A DNA stretch of 26,653 nt from Firmicutes bacterium UBA3936. Lineage in GTDB: Bacteria; Bacillota; Dethiobacteria; Dethiobacterales; Dethiobacteraceae. Made by a program: the position numbers and the translations under genes. Positions 20,761 to 26,653 of this stretch are shown here, one piece after another. The stretch covers positions 1 through 26,653 of the forward strand of contig DGEC01000039.1 in assembly GCA_002385745.1 (NCBI GenBank). Reading direction: 5' to 3'. Under the pieces are notes generated by a model. That model saw only the letters and a list, made by a program, of their open reading frames with translations, did no database searches and was not told the DNA's origin. Within the stretch, counting starts at the first letter, position 1. Each line of letters opens with the position of its first letter.

Positions 20761-22829
20761 CTTTCATTCACCATCCCCACCGATTCTATGCCGATCCCCG
20801 GTACTATTTCGTTAAAGGACAGCACCGTCAGGCTGCTGAGAAAACGTTCCGACAAGCGTTTAAAGGGCAGGCGGATGCGGGACGAAGTGAGCACAACCGG
20901 TGTATATCCCTGCATCATTTCGCGCTCCAGTATTTTACTGATACCGGCAAAAATCCTCTGCGCCGTCTGCGGGTCCAAAACAGGAAAAGCGCCGTTGGTT
21001 GTAGCGGTTATGGACTCATATATTTTTTGTTCCAGCGGCGCGGCAAGGGAAATCACCCGCAGTTTGCCTTCCTCGGCATAAAGGCTGCACAGTGTCCTTG
21101 CCAGGGCCTGCCGTACATATTCCGTCAGGGTATCTATCTCCCTCGTACTGCGGGCATGGTCAGCCAGAGTCTCAAAAATAGTAACCAGATCCCGGATCGG
21201 CACCCGCTCCCGCAAAAGATTCTGCAGGACCTTCTGGATCTCACCGAGAGTCAACAAATCGGGCAGCAGTTCCTCAACTACGGCCGGTTGTTTTTCTTTC
21301 ACCAAATCAATCAATTCTTTGACTTCCTGCCTGCCCAGCAGTTCATGGGCATGGGCCTTAATTATTTCCGTCAAATGAGTTATCAATACAGTCGTGGCAT
21401 CCACAATAGTGTACCCTAAGAGTTCCGCCTCTTCTTTGCGGTCCCCGCTTATCCACACAGCGGGCAGGCCGAAGGTCGGCTCCTTTGTCCTATGGCCCTC
21501 AAGAGCAATTTCTTCGCTGTCCAGCGGATTCATAGCCAGATACTGGCCCGGCCGCAGCTCGCCTTCCGCAATCTCGTTGCCCTTCAGCTTGAAGATATAC
21601 TTGTTCGGCGGCAGCTGCAGGTTATCACGAATACGGATGGGCTGTACTACAATCCCCAGTTCCAGCGCACACTGGCGCCGGCAGGCGGTAATTCTGTCCA
21701 GCAAATCCCCGCCCTGGGAACGCTCCGTCAAGGAAATAAGATTGTAGCCGATTTCTATTTCCAGCGGCTCCACCACCAGAAGGTTAAGCACACTTTCCGG
21801 CTGTACCGGCCTGATATCTTCCTGAACTTTCCTCTCCCTTTCCCTTCTCAGTTCATCCTTTTCTTCCCGGTGCAGAACATAGGCGGCAAAACCGCTCGCT
21901 GCCCCCAGCAGAAAAAAGGGGAAAAAGGGAATTTGCGGTACAATGGAGAGCGCGAATAAAATAGCGGAAGCCAAAGCCATCACGCGGGGGAAGCTTAACA
22001 ACTGGCGAGATAGATCCTGGCCGAAGCTGCCCTGGGATGCGCTGCGCGTTACCAGCATGCCTGCTGCCGTGGAAACCAGCAAAGCCGGAATCTGGCTTAC
22101 AAGGCCGTCGCCCACCGTCAGCCTGATGTAGCGCTGGATGGCCTCTTCTATAGGCAGATTAAGCTGCAAAACACCGACGGCGAAACCCCCTAAAATGTTG
22201 ATCAGAACGATAATTATTCCCGCAATGGCATCACCGCGGACAAACTTGCTCGCCCCGTCCATTGCCCCGTAAAAGTCGGCTTCGGCCTGCAGTTCCTTGC
22301 GCCGGCGGCGGGCTTCCTCCTCATTAATCAGGCCGGCGTTAAAATCGGCATCAATGCTCATCTGCTTGCCGGGCAGGGCATCAAGGGTAAAGCGGGCGGC
22401 TACCTCGGCAATCCTCCCGGCCCCGTTGGTAATAACAACAAATTGAATTACGGTAATGATAACAAAAATTATCAGTCCGACCACATAGTTGTTTCCGGTA
22501 ACAAAACTGCCAAAAGCCGCAATTATTGAACCGGCTTCGCCCCTGCTTAATATCAGGCGAGTGGAGGAAATATTCAGTGCCAGGCGAAAAAGCGTTGTCA
22601 CCAGTAAAAGAGATGGAAAAACGGAAAACTGCAGGGTTTCTGTGGTAAACATGGTTAAAAGCAATATCACAAGCGAAAGAGAGATGGAAACTGTCAGAAG
22701 TATATCCAAAAGCAGCGGTGGGAGCGGAATAATGATAATCATGACAACAGCAATTACCGCCGCTGCAATTATTACATCCGCATTATTCAGAAATTCCTGC
22801 CATCCTCGACTGACGCTGACCTTTGCCAT
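20757..22829 (-). CDS. flhA: flagellar type III export gate protein FlhA
   Basis: A full-length (690-residue) FlhA. About eight membrane helices occupy residues 17-310. The FHIPEP-family signature (about 139-166, Arg-Ile-Ala-Glu-Val-Ala-Ala-Arg-Phe-Thr-Leu-Asp-Ala-Leu-Pro-Gly) lies in the second cytoplasmic loop, followed by Ile-Asp-Ala-Asp-Phe-Asn-Ala-Gly. The C-terminal ~350 residues form the cytosolic substrate-docking domain. FlhA forms the nonameric export gate with FlhB and FliPQR and couples export to ion flow. It lies 33 bases after flhB, with GAGGAAGG before ATG. No damage was seen. Confidence 0.97.
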   Translation of the reverse strand: MAKVSVSRGWQEFLNNADVIIAAAVIAVVMIIIIPLPPLLLDILLTVSISLSLVILLLTMFTTETLQFSVFPSLLLVTTLFRLALNISSTRLILSRGEAGSIIAAFGSFVTGNNYVVGLIIFVIITVIQFVVITNGAGRIAEVAARFTLDALPGKQMSIDADFNAGLINEEEARRRRKELQAEADFYGAMDGASKFVRGDAIAGIIIVLINILGGFAVGVLQLNLPIEEAIQRYIRLTVGDGLVSQIPALLVSTAAGMLVTRSASQGSFGQDLSRQLLSFPRVMALASAILFALSIVPQIPFFPFFLLGAASGFAAYVLHREEKDELRRERERKVQEDIRPVQPESVLNLLVVEPLEIEIGYNLISLTERSQGGDLLDRITACRRQCALELGIVVQPIRIRDNLQLPPNKYIFKLKGNEIAEGELRPGQYLAMNPLDSEEIALEGHRTKEPTFGLPAVWISGDRKEEAELLGYTIVDATTVLITHLTEIIKAHAHELLGRQEVKELIDLVKEKQPAVVEELLPDLLTLGEIQKVLQNLLRERVPIRDLVTIFETLADHARSTREIDTLTEYVRQALARTLCSLYAEEGKLRVISLAAPLEQKIYESITATTNGAFPVLDPQTAQRIFAGISKILEREMMQGYTPVVLTSSRIRLPFKRLSERFLSSLTVLSFNEIVPGIGIESVGMVNES

Positions 22830-22862
22830 AACGCCTTCCTCTTTCCGATATTTTTGCGGCAG

Positions 22863-23933
22863 CTACCGGTACTGCCCGCGCATTCTGTAAACAACGGCCA
22901 GTATCTCGGCAACGGCCTGGTACATTTCAACAGGGATAGCCTGTCCGATATCTACCTGCCGGAACAGCATCCTAGCCACAGGTTTGTTTTCTACAATGGG
23001 TACATTGTGCTTGCGGGCTAGTTCACGTATTCTTTGCGCCGTTGTACCTGCCCCTTTTGCCACCAACACCGGGGCATCGTCTTCTTCTTCACGGTAACGC
23101 AGGGCTACCGCCAGTTCCGTGGGGTTGGTAATAACCACGGCAGCCTCCGGTATGCTTTCCATCATGCGGTGCATTGCCAGCTTGCGCTGCCGCTCACGCA
23201 GGCGGCTTTTTATCAGGGGATCCCCTTCCGTTTGTTTGTATTCTTCTTTCAGTTCCTGTTTTGTCATCTTCAGGCTCTTTTCATGTTCATAGCGCTGGTA
23301 AAGGTAATCGGCTGCAGCAAGGACAATAAAGGCCGCCCCTACCCGCAATGCAAGACCGGTAAAAAGTGTGCTGAAAGAATCCCAAATCTGGCTCGTGCTT
23401 TGATAAAGGACAAGCAGCATTTTTTCCAGGGTACCGCGGATATAATTAAAGGCAATAAAAGCAATGACAGCAACTTTTAACAGCGATTTAACCAGTTCAA
23501 AAAGAGACCTTTTGGAAAACATCCTTCTAAAGCCCGCCACCGGGTCAAGCCGCGACAGCTGGGGAAGCAGCGGCTCGGTCGTAAACAGAAACCCTGTCTG
23601 AGCAAAATTAACCACAAGACCGGCCGCAACAGCTGCTAAAAAAACAGGCAAAACAAGCAGAAAGAAATCAGTAAGGGAAGCCGTGACAATTGCAGTCATG
23701 TTGCCGGCAGTAAGCACTGACGGCTGCCGCTGCAGGCAGCGGGTTATCATGCCCGTCAGGGAAGAGAACAACCAGCGCCCGGTCGCCATGAAAAGGAGTG
23801 TCAAAACCAAAAGGTTGACGGCGGAATTTAGTTCCGCTGATTTAACTGTCTGCCCTTTTTTTCTTGCTTCCTGCCGCCTTCTGGGCGTTGCCTCTTCCGT
23901 TTTTTCCGCCTCGGCAAAAAGTTGCAGATCCAG
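22863..23933 (-). CDS. flhB: flagellar type III export switch protein FlhB; start codon lost or non-standard, NPTE cleavage motif
   Basis: FlhB with four membrane helices and a cytoplasmic C-terminal domain. The characteristic N-terminus (Leu-Asp-Leu-Gln-Leu-Phe-Ala, then Ala-Thr-Pro-Arg-Arg-Arg-Gln-Glu-Ala-Arg-Lys-Lys-Gly-Gln) is encoded in frame from about 23933, but this frame has no ATG/GTG/TTG until 23810, inside helix 1. I mark the in-frame CTG at 23933, giving 356 residues, the family's usual size. An ATG at 23941 is one base out of phase; inserting one base after ATGGC would give Met-Ala-Arg-Leu-Asp-Leu. The autocleavage site reads Asn-Pro-Thr-Glu (codons 23126-23115) instead of Asn-Pro-Thr-His. 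It begins 14 bases after the fliR stop. Confidence 0.9.
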   Translation of the reverse strand: MDLQLFAEAEKTEEATPRRRQEARKKGQTVKSAELNSAVNLLVLTLLFMATGRWLFSSLTGMITRCLQRQPSVLTAGNMTAIVTASLTDFFLLVLPVFLAAVAAGLVVNFAQTGFLFTTEPLLPQLSRLDPVAGFRRMFSKRSLFELVKSLLKVAVIAFIAFNYIRGTLEKMLLVLYQSTSQIWDSFSTLFTGLALRVGAAFIVLAAADYLYQRYEHEKSLKMTKQELKEEYKQTEGDPLIKSRLRERQRKLAMHRMMESIPEAAVVITNPTELAVALRYREEEDDAPVLVAKGAGTTAQRIRELARKHNVPIVENKPVARMLFRQVDIGQAIPVEMYQAVAEILAVVYRMRGQYR

Positions 23934-23947
23934 CCTGCCATACGGCT

Positions 23948-24706
23948 TTACAGGAGGGCAAGCAGGCTCTGAAGGTTTTGATGCAGTGTGTCGAAAACCG
24001 TTGTTATTACCTGTGCAAGATAAGGAAAAATTATATAGATAACTAATAAGCCAACCCCCACTTTTAGTGGCATTCCCACCATAAACACATTCAACTGGGG
24101 AACCGTTTTCCCCAAGAGTCCAAGCGCCAATTCAGAAATTACCAAAACAATAATTACCGGTGCCGCCAACTGAAAAGCAATTGTAAACATCTGGGAAAAG
24201 TATGCTAAAAACCGCGGCATCAGAGCTGCCTGCAGAACAGCTCCCCCGGGCGGGACAAGTTTTATGCTCTGTGCCAGCCCTTTGAATAAGTAATGATGAC
24301 CGTTAACCGAAAAATACAGGGCCAGGGCAAATAGATAATAAAACTGCCCAAACAAAGTAACCTGGCTGCCGTACTGGGGATCAAAAATTGACGCCTGGGC
24401 AAGGCCCATTGTCAAGTCAACAAACTGTCCCGCTATCCTTGCTGCAGTGAAAAAGAAGAGCACCAAAAGTCCCAGTGTCAGGCCGACAAGCACCTCTGAA
24501 GCTACGGTCAGGACATAGGTCAGCAGATGGGGAGGCGGCGCAGCTTCCTGCGTACTTGCTATAAAAAGCAGATAAGCAAAAATGGCGCCAAAGCCTGCCT
24601 TAAGCAAAACCGGCATGCCCCGCATGCTAAAAATGGGCAAAACGGCAATAGCAGCGGTAAAACGGGCAAACAACAAAAGTAAATAAAACCACTGTTCACT
24701 GCTCAT
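23948..24706 (-). CDS. fliR: flagellar type III export protein FliR
   Basis: A 252-residue, almost wholly hydrophobic protein with about six membrane-embedded helices. The family hallmarks Phe-Xaa-Arg-Phe near the N-terminus (residues 13-16 area), Ala-Gly-Gln-Phe-Val-Asp, and Phe-Asp-Pro-Gln-Tyr-Gly-Ser-Gln are visible. Together with FliP and FliQ it builds the export channel. The start is ATG with GGCGGAG, nine bases after the fliQ stop. In some Clostridia fliR and flhB are fused; here a TAA separates them, but the flhB start just downstream is abnormal. Confidence 0.96.
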   Translation of the reverse strand: MSSEQWFYLLLLFARFTAAIAVLPIFSMRGMPVLLKAGFGAIFAYLLFIASTQEAAPPPHLLTYVLTVASEVLVGLTLGLLVLFFFTAARIAGQFVDLTMGLAQASIFDPQYGSQVTLFGQFYYLFALALYFSVNGHHYLFKGLAQSIKLVPPGGAVLQAALMPRFLAYFSQMFTIAFQLAAPVIIVLVISELALGLLGKTVPQLNVFMVGMPLKVGVGLLVIYIIFPYLAQVITTVFDTLHQNLQSLLALL

Positions 24707-24715
24707 AGTCTCCGC

Positions 24716-24985
24716 CTACATTCCAAATTTTCCCAGCTGAGCATATAGATTTACCGTATAATTCACCAGTGTTGTCAGCATCCAACTGCCGAACAGAAGG
24801 ATACCTATAAAGACAGCAATTATTTTGGGAACATACGTTAATGTCGGTTCCTGAATTTGTGTTGTAGCCTGAAATATGCTGACGCACAGGCCGATTAAAA
24901 GGCTAATAGCCAAAAGCGGGCCGGCAAGTGATAAAACGGTCAGGATTGATTCTCTTGCCGTTCCCAAAATGAATTCAAAGGACAT
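24716..24985 (-). CDS. fliQ: flagellar type III export protein FliQ
   Basis: An 89-residue protein with two transmembrane hairpins (about 15-40 and 52-78), the normal length and layout for FliQ. Family residues include Ile-Gln-Glu-Pro-Thr-Leu-Thr-Tyr-Val-Pro-Lys between the helices. A GTG at 25000 is in frame, but it is part of the ribosome site GAGGAGG; the ATG at 24985 is right. It begins 11 bases after the fliP stop and forms part of the FliPQR channel. Confidence 0.96.
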   Translation of the reverse strand: MSFEFILGTARESILTVLSLAGPLLAISLLIGLCVSIFQATTQIQEPTLTYVPKIIAVFIGILLFGSWMLTTLVNYTVNLYAQLGKFGM

Positions 24986-24996
24986 AAGCCGCCTCC

Positions 24997-25767
24997 TCAC
25001 ATAAAGCTCTCCACAAGGGACTGTACCACCAGATGCCAGCCGTCAACCATTACAAAGAGCAAAAGCTTAAAAGGCAGTGAAAGCATGACGGGCGGCAGCA
25101 TGAACATTCCCATGGACATTAAAGTGCTGGCTACTACCATATCAATAATGATAAACGGTATGTATAACAGGAATCCCATCTGAAAAGCGGTTTTTAATTC
25201 GGAAATCACAAAGGCGGGAATCAGGACGGTCAAAGACACATCGTCTCTGGTCTGCGGGCGCTCACTGCCGGAAATATTGATAAAGAGCGCCAAATCTTTC
25301 TCCCTCGTCTGCTTCAGCATGAACTCCCGTAGAGGTTTTTCTCCCGCCGCCAGGGCTTCCTCTTGGGTAAGTTCCCCTGCCACATAGGGTTGAATTGCAT
25401 TGCTGTTGATTTCCCGGTAAACGGGAGCCATTATGAAAACCGTCAGAAAAAGCGCCAGGCCGATAATCACCTGATTGGGCGGCGTCTGCTGGGTCGCCAG
25501 GGCATTTCTTACGAAAGACAGAACAACAACAAGCCGGGTAAAAGAAGTCATGAGAATAATGATTGCCGGGGCAAGGGTTAAAACGGTAAGCAGCAGCATC
25601 AACTGCAGGGTGCCTACTAATTCCTGCGGTTCCTCTGCCGGACCGATTTCAATATTGATGCCGGGAACGGTAATCCGGGGCTGTGCCGCAGCCTTTAGAG
25701 GCAGCAAAGAAAAGAAGACAACTCCTGTTATGGCAAGTATTATAAATAACCGCTTTCTGCCCTTCAT
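24997..25767 (-). CDS. fliP: flagellar type III export protein FliP
   Basis: A 256-residue protein with a cleavable signal sequence (basic Lys-Gly-Arg-Lys-Arg, hydrophobic core to about residue 26, Lys-Ala-Ala-Ala-Gln cleavage region). A periplasmic stretch and four membrane helices follow. Conserved Thr-Ser-Phe-Thr-Arg-Leu-Val-Val-Val-Leu-Ser and Thr-Pro-Pro-Asn-Gln-Val mark the family, as does Pro-Ala-Phe-Val-Ile-Ser-Glu-Leu-Lys-Thr-Ala-Phe. The track to 25815 is an overlong start; ATG at 25767 follows ACGGAGAA and lies one base after the fliO stop. FliP is the core of the export channel. Confidence 0.96.
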   Translation of the reverse strand: MKGRKRLFIILAITGVVFFSLLPLKAAAQPRITVPGINIEIGPAEEPQELVGTLQLMLLLTVLTLAPAIIILMTSFTRLVVVLSFVRNALATQQTPPNQVIIGLALFLTVFIMAPVYREINSNAIQPYVAGELTQEEALAAGEKPLREFMLKQTREKDLALFINISGSERPQTRDDVSLTVLIPAFVISELKTAFQMGFLLYIPFIIIDMVVASTLMSMGMFMLPPVMLSLPFKLLLFVMVDGWHLVVQSLVESFM

Positions 25768-25768
25768 A

Positions 25769-26161
25769 CTATTTCTCCGTTTCCCTGTTTCCGTTGTTTG
25801 TGCCGGCCCTCGCACCGAAACTGCTGATTTTTTCCCTGCTTTTTTTAAGAATCTCGGAAAACCCGGGGAAATTTACAGTTGCATAATCAGCCGCCGTTTT
25901 TATTTCAGTATCGTCAATTTCCGCAAGGCAAGTTATTTCTGTCTGGGTAATCCCAAGCAGAAAACAACGCTTCCCCACCCTGACAAGACAGATATACGAG
26001 CGTGGCGCAAGCGGCAGGCGCTCCAGGAACTGCATATTTCCCCGGCCGGGAGCGTATCCCCCCTGCAGCTTGGGCAGCAGGTAGCGCATAAACCAGTAGG
26101 CCAAAAAAAGCACCAGGGCCAAAGAGACAGCAACTTTCAGGAAGGTCAGAAATGCCTCCAT
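25769..26161 (-). CDS. fliO: flagellar biosynthesis protein FliO
   Basis: A 130-residue protein with a single N-terminal membrane helix (about 7-26) followed by a small cytoplasmic beta-rich domain (Glu-Arg-Leu-Pro-Leu-Ala-Pro-Arg-Ser, Val-Gly-Lys-Arg-Cys-Phe-Leu-Leu-Gly-Ile). It ends in a polar tail. This is the FliO/FliZ family fold; FliO helps assemble the FliP ring. Position directly before fliP supports the call. ATG lies three bases after the fliN2 stop, with a GAAGAG ribosome site inside the end of that gene. FliO is poorly conserved, so identity rests partly on context. Confidence 0.9.
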   Translation of the reverse strand: MEAFLTFLKVAVSLALVLFLAYWFMRYLLPKLQGGYAPGRGNMQFLERLPLAPRSYICLVRVGKRCFLLGITQTEITCLAEIDDTEIKTAADYATVNFPGFSEILKKSREKISSFGARAGTNNGNRETEK

Positions 26162-26164
26162 GGC

Positions 26165-26596
26165 TTACTCTTCCCCCGCTTCACTGTCATCCTCTGCCAG
26201 GATTTCAGCAATGCGGCAGCCAAAGTTCTCGTTGATGACCACCACTTCACCCCAGGCTAAAGGCTTTTCGTTAACACGCAGCAGGGCGTTTTCCCCGGCC
26301 AGCCTGTCCAGTTTTATAACGGAACCTTTCTGCAACTGCAGGATTTCTCTGACCGTCAGGGTTGCTTTCCCCAGTTCCAGTGTCAGCGTGACAGGGATAT
26401 CTTTAAAATAAGCCGAGCTCCGCTGCTTTTCTCCCGGTTCCCGGGGTGTCAGTTCCGGAAATTTAACTTCCTGTACTTCATATTCGGAACCGGACAGCTT
26501 TTCCCGGTTATTTTCCGTTAAGGGATCCTTTGATCCTGAGTGCAGCTTGCTGATCAGCTTTTCAATTTCCTCCTGGGACATAAATGATGAGCTCAT
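26165..26596 (-). CDS. second FliN-like switch protein (diverged SpoA domain)
   Basis: A 143-residue protein with an N-terminal CheY-binding-type peptide (Ser-Gln-Glu-Glu-Ile-Glu-Lys-Leu-Ile, residues 7-15), a polar linker (about 20-70), and a C-terminal SpoA/FliN domain (about 72-137). The domain departs from consensus: the usual Asn-Gly-Lys-Leu-Ile-Ala-Arg-Gly-Glu is Asn-Glu-Lys-Pro-Leu-Ala-Trp-Gly-Glu here. It sits where Bacillus has fliM-fliY-cheY, between fliL and fliO. A GTG at 26608 is in frame but precedes the GGAGG ribosome site; ATG at 26596 is the start. It may be a C-ring subunit, or an export-linked FliN that binds FliH. Confidence 0.88.
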   Translation of the reverse strand: MSSSFMSQEEIEKLISKLHSGSKDPLTENNREKLSGSEYEVQEVKFPELTPREPGEKQRSSAYFKDIPVTLTLELGKATLTVREILQLQKGSVIKLDRLAGENALLRVNEKPLAWGEVVVINENFGCRIAEILAEDDSEAGEE

Positions 26597-26614
26597 ACGA
26601 TCCTCCACAACCCT

Positions 26615-26653
26615 TTATTGTACAAGAAAACTGGTAAAGTAAACTTCATAGAT
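26615..26653 (-). CDS. fliL: C-terminal end of FliL (partial)
   Basis: Twelve codons and a TAA run in from the right edge of the window, encoding Ile-Tyr-Glu-Val-Tyr-Phe-Thr-Ser-Phe-Leu-Val-Gln. The Val-Tyr-Phe-Thr-x-Phe-(hydrophobic)-Val-Gln ending is typical of FliL, the stator-associated basal-body protein. Its position before fliN and fliO is as in other Firmicutes. It lies 18 bases upstream of the fliN2 start. The rest of the gene is outside the window, so identity depends on a short match plus context. Confidence 0.75.
   Translation of the reverse strand: MYEVYFTSFLVQ

Noticed and set aside
1..26653. CRISPR arrays, insertion sequences, prophage or integration sites
   Set aside because: No regularly spaced direct repeats, transposase or integrase frames, or terminal inverted repeats were found.

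Overview
The window looks like the chromosome of an anaerobic, Gram-positive, flagellated member of the Clostridia (Peptococcaceae-like is my guess from gene content). The reasons are a SAM-I (S-box) riboswitch and a T-box leader, ferredoxin-dependent enzymes (indolepyruvate:ferredoxin oxidoreductase, NIL/4Fe-4S protein), a SigD/SwrB/FlhF/FlhG-type flagellar operon with a FliY-type switch protein, and strong AAGGAGG ribosome sites with many GTG/TTG starts. No transposase, phage gene or CRISPR array was seen.

Positions 1-1020 hold an unknown three-helix membrane protein (+), a 34-residue membrane peptide (-), and a tRNA-Thr(CGT) gene with its own promoter and terminator. Positions 1096-3690 hold a minus-strand sulfur-assimilation operon: DUF39 aspartate-semialdehyde sulfurtransferase, a NIL-ferredoxin and a UPF0280/COG2122 protein. 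It lies behind a sigma-A promoter, a complete SAM-I riboswitch and an intrinsic terminator, so homocysteine synthesis should be shut off by SAM. A CoA-disulfide reductase/rhodanese fusion is transcribed divergently (3837-5507).

Positions 5614-10155 are amino-acid metabolism on the minus strand: a tandem ACT-domain regulator, then iorA-iorB, then a MocR/LysN-type aminotransferase behind a T-box leader. The likely specifier codon of that leader is GCC (Ala), which agrees with a UGGU bulge expecting an A73 tRNA.

Positions 10258-26653 are motility genes on the minus strand in two blocks. The right-hand block reads fliL(end)-fliN2-fliO-fliP-fliQ-fliR-flhB-flhA-flhF-flhG-PilZ-sigD-SwrB-like-(short MltG-like protein)-two FlgF/FlgG rod proteins-DUF342/FapA. 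Genes overlap or sit a few bases apart, with start codons often embedded in the upstream stop. The left-hand block is fliM-fliN-fliY-cheY, separated from the first by a plus-strand TPR gene whose 3' end overlaps fapA. The switch genes that in Bacillus lie between fliL and fliO have therefore been moved out, and a second, diverged FliN occupies their place. No cheA, cheW or cheB is present in the window.

Points for a second look are the SAM-controlled DUF39 operon, the predicted alanine T-box on an aminotransferase, flhB without an ordinary start codon (apparent one-base deletion) and with NPTE in place of NPTH, a 64-residue coding region without ATG/GTG/TTG, and the re-partitioned switch complex (three FliN-fold proteins plus FliM).
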